Positions 54,851 through 64,000 of a stretch of DNA of 64,000 nucleotides are shown piece by piece. The translations under genes were made by a program, and so were the position numbers. Position 1 is the first letter of the stretch. Each line of letters opens with the position of its first letter. The stretch is from Neolentinus lepideus HHB14362 ss-1 (Eukaryota; Basidiomycota; Agaricomycetes; Gloeophyllales; Gloeophyllaceae), in assembly GCA_001632425.1 (NCBI GenBank), contig KV425600.1:62001-126000 (forward strand), read 5' to 3'. The notes under the pieces are model-generated. The model saw only the letters and a list, made by a program, of their open reading frames with translations. It had not been told where the DNA came from and made no database searches.

Positions 54851-56551
54851 CTATAGCGATAGATACACGCAGCACGCGGTCCCAAGGACAATGGCAGCCA
54901 TGAGGGGCGTCGAAATAACGCCAAGGGCGCCCATCGACTGCATCGCGGCAAAGAGAGAGCCGCTCGGAGTGAAGTCGCCGAAGACCGCCGACTGGTATGT
55001 GGCGGCCAGAGAACCTGCGACAGGGTGGACTTCAACATTGTAAGGGAGGTCATTGAAACCATATGCGCACCTCCGGCAATACCGGTTGCTCCGAATCCGA
55101 GAAGGCGAGTGATACCCACAAGAACAGAGGGCACAAGGGAGGCTGATATGAGCCGAAAGATGGCAGCCTTCTTATGCGCTTTACTGCTGTTTTTGGAACG
55201 TAAGGCGCGGCGCGGCTTTTCGCACGCAAAACGGCCTCCCGAATAGAAAAATCTGTAGCGGCCTCCACAGTGCCTGTACATGCGTAGAAATTTGTACACA
55301 TTTTTTTATTATATCAAAGAAAATTCTGAGAATGAAAGAACAGGAAAAATCCTACTAGAAACAATTGCTGTGTGAGGGTGCCCCATTTCTACACCTTTCA
55401 GCCTGCAGAGGTCCTGTGCTTTAATGTATGAGCCTGTTGTGCTCATTAGGACATGAGAGTATGTCTAGAAACTTGTTAAAAAAATCCCAGGGTGAACAGC
55501 ACACTTCCGGTATTTTGAAAGCCATGACAGGGTATTTCACTTTACTGCACTGTAGAAAGCCAATCAAGCTTTGTATTCACCCCGGACTTTGGAAAAAATA
55601 TCTACATGCATGTATACAACCATATAAAAATGTTTCTATACTTCCCGATGTGTGGAAGGTGCATGCCGTGCATCCGCATCTCCCGATACCGTTACATGGT
55701 GCGCGTGACATCACGCGTCCTAATGGGTCACACTCGTGTGGCGCAAAGTAGGACGGGAGGTGCGGATGCACGGCATGCACCTTCCACACATCGGGAAGTA
55801 TAGAAACATTTTTATATGGTTGTATACATGCATGTAGATATTTTTTCCAAAGTCCGGGGTGAATACAAAGCTTGATTGGCTTTCTACAGTGCAGTAAAGT
55901 GAAATACCCTGTCATGGCTTTCAAAATACCGGAAGTGTGCTGTTCACCCTGGGATTTTTTTAACAAGTTTCTAGACATACTCTCATGTCCTAATGAGCAC
56001 AACAGGCTCATACATTAAAGCACAGGACCTCTGCAGGCTGAAAGGTGTAGAAATGGGGCACCCTCACACAGCAATTGTTTCTAGTAGGATTTTTCCTGTT
56101 CTTTCATTCTCAGAATTTTCTTTGATATAATAAAAAAATGTGTACAAATTTCTACGCATGTACAGGCACTGTGGAGGCCGCTACAGATTTTTCTATTCGG
56201 GAGGCCGTTTTGCGTGTGAAAAGCCGCGCCGCGCCTTACGTTCCAAAAACAGCAGTAAGATACGCAACGAGATTCCTCGAATATCACACCTGCGGGCCAT
56301 GATTATTGTTGTGAACGCACGGGAAGGTAGCGAAGGCAGGGAGAAGGGCGGGAATGGGCTATGGAGGGCCCAGCCTTTCGCTGGAAAGGTCTGACAACTC
56401 CACTTACCGCCAAGAAACTGGCCAGCCTCAGAAAGCATGCGCTTCACTGCATGGAGTTAGTAGCATCCTACTCCGATGGACACTGCGACTTACCCTCTTC
56501 AGCTAAGTCATTTATGTTTGTATGAGCGAGTCTTTTCACAGCGGCTTGCAT
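54851..56551 (-). CDS. IFI27/ISG12-like small hydrophobic protein, intron carries palindromic element
   Basis: Exon 1 56551-56494 (MQAAVKRLAHTNINDLAEE), exon 2 56446-56408 (VKRMLSEAGQFLG). Exon 3 starts at 55178 (AHKKAAIFRLISASLVPSV, RLLGFGATGIAGG). Exon 4 follows gtgcgc ... gcag (GSLAATYQSAVFGDFTPSGS, LFAAMQSMGALGVISTPLMA), with the stop at 54851-54853. GFGATGIAGGS...ATYQS...GSLFAAMQSMGA is the Ifi-6-16 family signature: small Gly/Ala-rich membrane-inserting proteins, known in animals and many fungi. Phases at every junction agree. The second intron contains the whole 1072 bp element copy 2, ending 3 bases before the acceptor AG; without it the intron would be 155 nt. Whether splicing still works is unknown. 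Confidence 0.7.
55184..56255. mobile_element. 1072 bp near-perfect palindromic element, copy 2, opposite orientation
   Basis: Same length and termini as copy 1, flanked by TA at 55182-55183 and 56256-56257. The unique central spacer and the single a/g arm difference appear in reversed order, so this is the same element inserted the other way round. By eye I found no base that differs between the copies. Very recent transposition, or sequence exchange between the two, is implied. It sits in an intron of the IFI27-like gene, three bases before the inferred 3' splice site. Confidence 0.92.
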
Positions 56552-56884
56552 CTCCCTTGAGAGAGAGAGCCGAGAAGGCTCATGAGGCTGGAAGGGAAGG
56601 AACCCATGCCGTTGCCAACGCATACCGTCGACTACATATATGTATTTCCGGTGAGATCTTCTGCTCCGCTCAATTCAAGAAGCTTGTTTCGGGTATGCCG
56701 AAACCTTAAGTATTCCTGTAGCATACGATAGTGACCACGCCGCACTGTATAGTAATGTCATTACTATGTCGGTCTCAGTGACGCGAGCAACGACCGGCAT
56801 TAGGTAGTGGAACTTCTACATACCAGAGCAAGTGGCCATGGTAACTGTAACATGCATACAATTGTGAACCAGCTATTGAACCAG

Positions 56885-57434
56885 CTATATGGGTCTTCCA
56901 GACATGTTTCTGTCAAGTTCCTTCGAGGACGGCAGTATACTTAGCCAAAGACGGCGCAAGACGCTGGAGAGACTACTCATCTCTCGTTTCTTCAACATAA
57001 TAATGGCGTAATTGACTATATCATTGTCTTGTGGGTAGTACTCATCGGCAGTAAACGTATTCTTCGTCCAGGGCGGTGCCCGCATGGTCGCGTGACCCAA
57101 TCTATAGCGCGGATGAGCATAACGCTGATCAAATTCATACCTTTGAGGTTAGGACACGAATAGGTTAATTCAGTCCTCCTCGGAAATGTACACGTCAGGC
57201 AAGAATAGGGTGATGTTTGTGTCCTTCCAGAACCCAACATAAACAAGCTTTACCCATACTTTTTTGCGACTCACGCCCGTGGCTAGGTTGCACTAGATCC
57301 TCAGCCACATCTGTGCGCAGCGTATATTCCGCTTCGATCCGTTGACAACCGATCCCGCTCGTACGACAACAAAGGCGGTCTGGACGGACTGAGAAACGAA
57401 ACTCGAAGAATAGTCTAGAGACTTCAAGCTTCAT
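56885..57434 (-). CDS. Doubtful gene, pieces only
   Basis: Minus-strand frames MKLEVSRLFFEFRFSVRPD (from 57434) and MRAPPWTKNTFTADEYYPQD (from 57076 or so) have protein-like character, and a GT donor (gtgagtcg) lies near 57274. No domain was recognised and no single consistent exon chain was found. Confidence 0.2.
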
Positions 57435-57617
57435 GGACTGATGCGGCGGGAAATGATGTCAAACTCAATGCCATGTCATGGGGTTTTCGTCTGGTGGCTA
57501 ACCGTGGCTACTCCCGCCATTGCCCGATTATATAAGGCCGTCTGAACTCCAACGTCTCCTCCACTATCCTACCGCTGCAATTAGCACTCAAAGCCACCTT
57601 TACTTGCTTTCATCGCA

Positions 57618-58251
57618 ATGACCCGCACCGCCCGCGCAAATTATCCCCGCGCCGTCTCAAAGGACCGTTCCGAGGCGAGAAACGGCCTTGACAATTCGAC
57701 CAAGAAGCAGGGCGCTGGCCCGCACAACTGGGGCTCGCTCGAGCATGAAATGCAGCTCGAGGCCGCAGGCATCGCCGATGAGGAGCTCGAGCTTGTCGAG
57801 GAAGAGCAGGAGGGCGTCCCTGTCACTCGTGCTGGTGAGCGCCACACACCGACGTACGCTTGACTTTGGCATGACTGATATTGCAAGTCGCAGTGCACGC
57901 GGACAGGCAGAGACCTACTATTGACAGGAGCACGGGCAGCATGAGTGAAGAAGAGCTTGCTGCAGCCCGAGAGATCAGGAGAAGGGCTGCCAAGGGAGGT
58001 CAGTTGCACGTCCCGTCCCAGCCTCTCTCAATTTGTTCCTTTTATTGACATACCGTCCCGTGTAGGCGTTGATCTCTCGGCCATTGCCCGTTCCTCCGCT
58101 GCTGTCTCCACTTCCCCTCCTAACAGGACTATCCCCATCGCCAACGACGCCGATGTAAGTGCTATTTGAAAGAATGTGTGATATGATAGTTGGCTGACAT
58201 ACGGGATGGAGGTTTCAGACCACCACCATGCTCAGTGATGAGCGCAAGTAA
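57618..58251 (+). CDS. HABP4/STF2-like small hydrophilic protein
   Basis: Four exons joined at GCTG|gtgagc ... gcag|TG, GGAG|gtcagt ... gtag|GC and GAT|gtaagt ... tcag|AC. The protein of about 150 residues begins MTRTARANYPRAVSKDRSE and carries the signature STKKQGAGPHNWGSLEHEM. That block is shared by yeast Stf2/Tma10 and the hyaluronan/mRNA-binding HABP4/SERBP1 proteins. Then come acidic stretches (EELELVEEEQEG), EEELAAAREIRRRAAKGG and the end TTMLSDERK. Such proteins associate with ribosomes or mRNA, or act in desiccation tolerance. The precise role here is inferred only. Upstream, 57532-57540 has a TATATAAGG-like box about 80 bp before the start. Confidence 0.65.
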
Positions 58252-58629
58252 ACGAACACTAAGGTTTCCATCATCGGGCACACCGGATCGTGAAGCAACT
58301 GTGAAAATAAATGTAATGCGAAACAATAATTGTATTATTAGGGTGGTACACGTACGAATGAATGTTTGAGGGGTCTTGCTTGACTTGCGTTGGAGGTTTT
58401 GATCATGGGCAGCGTCGCATCCGATGGCATTTCAAGAGACATCGGATATCTTTGACGACTCAAGATATTGAAACCTGTCACTGCGCCTGGCAAGTCTATA
58501 ATTTGGTCATAAGCTGCATAATGATACACCGAGAGCATACACAAAGCGCATATGTACACAAAGCATGGCGAGAAAAAGGTCAGAAAGGTGCGGCATATAT
58601 CCAATACCTCGCGGTCAAGAGCTGAGATA

Positions 58630-59508
58630 TCACGTTTGTTGTTCCTCATGCTGCTTGTACCCGCTGCTATGTCTCCGCTTAGTGTGCTCGACTGGACGTT
58701 TGTGACCTTCTACACGTACGCAGCGCATATTCGGATAGTGGAGGACGAGCCGGCCGCCCTCTTTAAAAGCTCTCACTTCCTCGAACTGTAGAATCAAATT
58801 TGTGAGCAGGCCGTGATAATGGAAGGCGAAATCGTACCTTGGTGTCTTCAGGCAGAGGTATTGTCCGACTGAACTGCTTCTCTTCACGTTCTCTCACCAT
58901 CGTGCCTTCCTCCTCGTACTCGTCGAAGGTCGCTGTTTTCCAAGTGATGGTTATTCGCTTTGAGTGGAAGCTTACATGCATGTCCTCCTTCTTGACACCC
59001 TCCAGGTCGAAGACGGCTGTGACCTATCCGTGCGCCTCGCTTTCAGCTCCTGACGTCGATTGATAGTTTGATGCATGACATACTCACCGTCTGTCCATCA
59101 GCAGACTCTTTGAAATTGACTCTAAGAAACAACCGCATCGCTTCGTCTCAGCTAACCCATTACGTACTTCCACAGCATGAAAACCCACATCGACTTCTTC
59201 CTAACAAGCTTCGGCTTCTGCAGCGCGTTCCTGCTAGTAACCCCCAGCTTGCCATTATGCTTAAATCCCCGCGCCTTCGCCTCTCTCACATTCTGCCAGA
59301 CCTCGTCGATCCATTCTGGGGGCGTCTCGGGTCCAAGGGAGTCATCAGACGATCGGCGATGCGTGAGCTGCGGCGCGTGCGGGTGCTCGATGATCTCGTC
59401 GGCGTAGTCCATTGGAAACAGAAGAGGTGTGACCGATCCGCTGTCCTCTGAGAGCGGGCGCTCGAAGACGCGCATGATGGGGTTCGGCGGGCGGGCGTAA
59501 CGGTGCAT
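58630..59508 (-). CDS. HSP20-like (alpha-crystallin domain) protein
   Basis: Exon 1 (59508 to about 59170) encodes MHRYARPPNPIMRVFERPL and a region with EWIDEVWQNVREAKARGFK and KLVRKKSMWVFMLW. After short exons (VNFKESADGQ) the alpha-crystallin-like domain follows: VTAVFDLEGVKKEDMHVSFH, SKRITITWKTATFDEYEEEG, REREEKQFSRTIPLPEDTK and FEEVRAFKEGGRLVLHYPN. The spacing fits the beta-sandwich of small heat-shock proteins, but the N-terminal extension is unusual and the C-terminal IxI motif is not seen. It ends SGYKQHEEQQT. Likely a chaperone-like scaffold rather than a classic sHSP. Confidence 0.7.
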
Positions 59509-59737
59509 GGTGGAATTCAGAGTATTTCAGACTGGACTGGCAAGAAAGGAAGACTGTTAGAGTTTAGGGTAGAAGCATAGGATAGGGATATCTCGCGCGA
59601 CTTAGGCGGGCCCCACTGAGATGAATGTGCATGTCCCACGAGACCGGGACGTATATGCAGGGGGCAAGACTAGGTAACTTCCGATATTTCTAGACATGCG
59701 GCGACGTGATACTGCTCCCGCAAAGTCCTCTCCACCT

Positions 59738-59971
59738 TCATTTCCTTGTCCATGCTGTAACGGTACCGCTCTGACAAGCAGCCGCCGGGTTCTGGAATAG
59801 CGATGTGCCTTCTCGCAGCTTATCAGACTCCATAGGCAGGAAAGGGGCATAGGCATCGGTAAGGGCGGGGACCGTTATAGCATCATCGAGACCACGTTTC
59901 TCTGGGGCTGATGATGTCCGCTGCACATGCGGCGGAGCAAATCGATGGGTTACATACTCAGTGAAAGACAC
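59738..59971 (-). CDS. Possible small protein or exon
   Basis: The frame MSFTEYVTHRFAPPHVQRTS continues ALTDAYAPFLPMESDKLRE and ends VTAWTRK. Protein-like composition, but no family, promoter or splice partner was found. Confidence 0.25.
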   Translation of the reverse strand: MSFTEYVTHRFAPPHVQRTSSAPEKRGLDDAITVPALTDAYAPFLPMESDKLREGTSLFQNPAAACQSGTVTAWTRK

Positions 59972-60833
59972 GAGGCAGCCGTAACCAGTAAACCGGATCT
60001 AAGGAAAATGCAGGATAGATTCCGATAGAATGGATTCATTTTGCAGAGACCGAGACGCTGGTCGTAATCAGAATGCAGGATTCCTGCGCAGGTGCGAGCA
60101 ACAGACGAAAAAGAGGCAGGGAAAGGAGCACGAGGTGGATGTGCACTTTCAAAGTTGAAGACGCGTGGAAGCGGAACTTTTAAATTTGTGGCCTCCCTCT
60201 TCATTTCGTTCTCGTCATCCTCAACTAGCATGTACCTGGCTGTACGGAAAACGCGTATTAGGCGCAGCAAACACTACATGGCCATTGTCAGGACTTGAAT
60301 ATAACCAGATATATGCGGAATCGGCGGGGAACCGCGTGAAAGACCGGCTCCACCACTTGAAAGAGGAACACCTGCTGTGCTCTGCTGTGGTGGAATACAG
60401 ATGCGACCTCGCCCGCTGTGAGTCAGCCGTGTGCCACAGTTGTACTGGTTTCTGACAGTCTTGCGCAGCGTTTGCCCAGCATCTTTGCCAATCTTGACAC
60501 GAATGTGCACAATTTTAATAGCCGCCCTAGGTGCCTTGTTGGTCGGTAGTTGAGCAGCTCCTTCTAGAGGGGCATTATTCGGTCGACTAAACGCAAGGAA
60601 CGTGGGAGGCGACTTTTCCGTCAGCATGGTGAGGCTGGCCGTAGTCTATGGGTACTCGACGCACTGTTCGGCTGTGCACTGGGCGCCTGTGTCATCTACT
60701 TTTGTATGTCTACTCTTCTCCAGGATTTCTCATGCATGGCGGGATGCTTAATGTACGCTAGATTATGTAAGGGACACCGTCGACCGTTTGACAGGTGCCC
60801 GTCGGCTCTCCCATCTTGCTATAGTCCTCAGCC
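59972..60833. other. Gene-free stretch
   Basis: Short frames on both strands; no supported gene. The promoter of the kinase gene should lie near 60700-60830. Confidence 0.4.
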
Positions 60834-63800
60834 ATGGCACATCGTGTTCGCCCTGCAACCAACATAATCGAACGTGCCTCTTTGCTCGAGTCTGATGGGT
60901 TAGATGAAATCTCGCTCGCTACAGCCACAGATTCCACTCTATCAACACGCTTTCAGCTGCCTAGCGCTGTCGGTAAAGCCGTCGTCAGTGCCTTCTGGTC
61001 TATTGGCAAGTTCGAATGGCTTGCGCCAAGTAATGGAAACCAAAGTCCCTCTGCGATCGTCTTCAAGATGTCATTCGTTCACGAGGCTCAGTGTATTAAC
61101 TGCTTGGACAACCCTATCCGAACGTCCGCGATGCAAAGCAGGAGTCGATCGTTTTCCGACGTCATTGATGGTATATTCGGTAATAATCATCTTTTCTACT
61201 GCAGCGAATGCCGCGCAGATTATCTGCTTGCCCTCCGCAAAAACACGACTGAGATTCGCCAGGCTTGCGATAAATTGGTACATTTGATACGGTAAGCAAG
61301 CTAGGCGTTGCTAAGCGTCTCCCCTCACTTTTTGTTGCAGCAAAGGCAACGAACAACATCGCATCCAAGTCATCGACTTCGTTACAGCTCTCGTCTCGCT
61401 TCATCGTGATTTTGCTGTCTTGCTACGAGTTTTGGGAATGAAGATAGCTTTAGAAGAGGTCCTCGTTGATTGCCGGCGAACCCCGTGGAAAGACCCGGAC
61501 GACAACTTTCTCTTGCGACCGTGCCTCCGAGCACTGGTGACGATGGAGGAAGCTGCCATTCTCAGCGGCAACTGGATGCAGGGGTACTACACGACATTTG
61601 TGGCATCTGACATCGACGTCGGCATGCAGCGTTTGAATTCCATGGTAAATATGTTCAGGTGTGTCAAGCAGCTTCACCTTCTCCGCGAAGTTAAGTATTG
61701 TTTCCTCTAGAAACGACGCCTACCGCGCTTTGACAGCTTCCGATTTGGTGGATTTCCTCGCTTCAGCATACGTCGATCAAGCCCTCTTACATATGATAAA
61801 CCCTGGGATCTTTACTACCTTGGAAGATGCTATTGAGCAGAGTTTCGTTGAATACTTGTGGCGACTGGCGGAGAGCAAAGATCCCGTCGACTATAACAGC
61901 TCGTGCACTGTATTGCGTGTACTATACACGTCCGGGTGCAGCAATCATCATTCAGTGGGCTGGCAGTGGAATAGCTTATGGCTCCCACTACTACAAGCTA
62001 AGTACGTTGCGTCTCATCCTCTGTCATTTCGCTCTACTGACGATCGAGTCTGAAAGGCGCCCGCCCGCAAATGTGGCGAGACGCCTGATGGACGACTGCC
62101 TCGACTACTTATCTCGATATCTATTTCAGAAAGAGCAGATGTTGGTCAAATGCTTGAACAAGCATATAATAGAAGAGTCTCTTCGCCTTCAAATTGTAAA
62201 CCAAATGTATCAACACAATGTTAATCGCCAGCAGCTGATTGCTAAAGTACTGGCTCTTGTCGACCTGGCAGACATGTCTGACTTGAAAGTCTATCGAGTA
62301 GGTGATCCTCCAAAAGCCTACTGTATTATGCAAGTTGATGCAATAATTCGTCGTAGCACTTGACGTCCTTGGTGAAGAAAACAGCGCGGGCACTAAACAG
62401 CAGGTCAGTGTCATCCTCAGGCAATTGTCGGTCTGAGCTCATCCCTCTGGCTATAGTGCGGCAGCTATGGAACACATTCTCGAAAATCTACGCGTTAGTG
62501 TGCAGGATATGATGGGCAAGGATGTCCTATGCAGTCTCACGTGCAGTCGCGGATTTCGTTCAAAGCTCATATCGGTATGATATTGATCATCCCTCTTAAT
62601 TCTCAGAAGACTAAGCCTCTCTGAAGCTATCCCGTGCTTTTCCACCAGATGCCATTGCTGATGGAGCTCTGTCAGTTGCGATCCAAAGCGACGAGAGAGA
62701 CCTTTTAGATCTAATCAAAGCTGTTCTGGATTCTGAGGCTGAGGTCGCGAGAATCCTTACGTCGAGAGAAGAGGATGCAGCAGATCTTTTGAACCTGTTG
62801 CAATGGGTCAGTATTCGGCATAGACAAGTCTTCTGAGCTGATTGTATATTCGCAGGCAGTCGATACCTGCCACATCCTAGGCCTGGAGTGCGGGGCCGCA
62901 AGCTACAAATCCTTTTCGCGCCAACTCAGCCGTGTCTTGTTGAAGCTGTCCCAAGGGCTCCAAAGACTGCCGTCTTCACTGTCACTTGAAGATGTGCGAC
63001 TATCACTGGACGACCTGTCACAGGAGGAGGGTTCGCTGATGTTTTCATGGCTTCGTACAGTGGGAAAGCTATCGCTCTGAAACGACTGCGCGTGTTTCAC
63101 GGGACGGCGGAAGAGAGGATCAAAATTCGGAAGGTGTGTTGCCTCCGTGACTTTTGTGTACTCCTGTCTTACATACATGTCTAGAAATTCTGCAAAGAAG
63201 CTCTGATATGGCAGCAGTTGCGACATCGATTTGTTTTGCCATTCCTTGGTATCGACGTGGTCACCTTTGCACCGCTGATGTGTATGGTGTCTCCATGGAT
63301 GTCGAATGGCACGATAATACAGTGCCTCGAAAGGACCGACCCTTTAGACGTGAACCTAGATGCAATTGTATGTGTCGCTTCGTCGCCTTATGTAATTTTA
63401 TGACATGAGTTATGATACAGCTCCTGGAGATTGCAGAAGGCTTGGCATATCTCCATGACTCCGGCCTCGTCCACGGCGATCTTCGCGGGGTCCGTGTGTC
63501 TACGTTTGTCGAATATCTACTTGACTAATTCTGCCTGAAGGTTAATATCTTGGTCGATGATAACTGGCACGTACAGCTGTCTGACTTCGGTCTCACTGAT
63601 ATCATCGAGAGCACACAGCGCAGCTCTAGTCGAGGCGGTTCCGTCAGATGGATGGCTCCCGAGCTCATTAACCCTCGTGCTTTCCTTGATGAAGTGTTCC
63701 GAAGAACGACGGCTAGCGATATCTATTCCTTCGGTTGTGTGTGCCTGGAGGTCAGCTTCTTTCTCTTGTAATAGTGTCCTGCCGCCTGACTTTACTTCAA

Positions 63801-64000
63801 TGATTGCCCTCCAGTTGTATACCTTGCAGATTCCATTCTCATACATTGCGCATGACACTACGGTATTACTAGAGGTGATCAACGGAGTTCGACCGAGCAT
63901 ACCCTCTGTTCATGATTGCCATGGCCGCTCAATGTCTCCAGAAATGTGGGACTTGATCACTGGATGTTGGGTAGATGAGCCAGGTAAACGGCCGACCATA
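60834..64000 (+). CDS. TKL-type protein kinase with long N-terminal region, 3' partial, probable frameshift
   Basis: Start MAHRVRPATNIIERASL. A helical N-terminal region of several hundred residues runs through SSSAAAMEHILENLRVSVQD, VLDSEAEVARILTSREED and LSRVLLKLSQGLQRL. The kinase domain follows: glycine loop GGGFADVFMASYSGKAIALK with its Lys, EALIWQQLRHRFVLPFLG, IAEGLAYLHDSGLVHGDLRG (catalytic Asp), VNILVDD, SDFGLTDI, SVRWMAPELINP and DIYSFGCVCLE. The window ends in PGKRPT. The HGDLRGVN loop is typical of the expanded Agaricomycete TKL kinases. About ten introns. Between LEDVRLSLDD and GGGFADVF one base seems missing near 63011-63016 (gacgacctgtcacagg), so the gene may be a pseudogene or the base may be a sequencing error. 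Confidence 0.8.

Overview
The window is nuclear DNA from a filamentous basidiomycete, most likely an Agaricomycete. Genes are split by many 45-65 nt GT-AG introns. The contents fit such a genome: a TKL-type kinase with an HGDLRGVN catalytic loop, a Srs2-type helicase, PHO84-type phosphate transporters, a NOP15-like nucleolar protein and a fungal IFI27-like gene. No rRNA, tRNA, CRISPR or prokaryotic operon structure was seen.

Layout. 1.1-4.1 kb: an unrecognised three-exon gene, then an enoyl-CoA reductase (TSC13) gene. 5.2-12.4 kb: two decayed members of a membrane-anchored paralog family and a third short relic, around a 631 bp TA-flanked inverted-repeat transposon and an isoprenylcysteine-methyltransferase-like gene. 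The intact paralog lies at 40.1-41.8 kb. 12.9-18.6 kb: a Srs2-like helicase and a NOP15-like protein. 19.5-37.9 kb: five PHO84-type transporter copies in tandem on the minus strand, one dead and four apparently intact. The intact copies share a CACGTT motif and a TATATGAG-like box upstream. Fragments of the NOP15-like gene lie between copies. 38.8-39.5 kb: a 616 bp MITE. 43.8-48.9 kb: an atypical Ras-like GTPase, an aquaglyceroporin with a long N-terminal tail, and a secreted CAP/PR-1 protein. 49.8-56.6 kb: two copies, in opposite orientation, of a 1072 bp near-perfect palindromic element. They surround a small membrane/repeat protein gene and a dsRNA-binding-type protein gene, and the second copy lies in an intron of an IFI27-like gene. 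57.6-64 kb: an HABP4/STF2-like small protein, an HSP20-like protein, and a large kinase gene that runs off the end and carries a probable frameshift.

The most striking features are the palindromic elements (each predicted to form a ~500 bp hairpin if transcribed), the transporter array with shared putative phosphate-response motifs, and a 136 bp poly-A-tailed retroposed insertion with a 17 bp target duplication inside the dead transporter. Intron positions were read by eye from splice consensus and reading frame. No alignment or database search was run.
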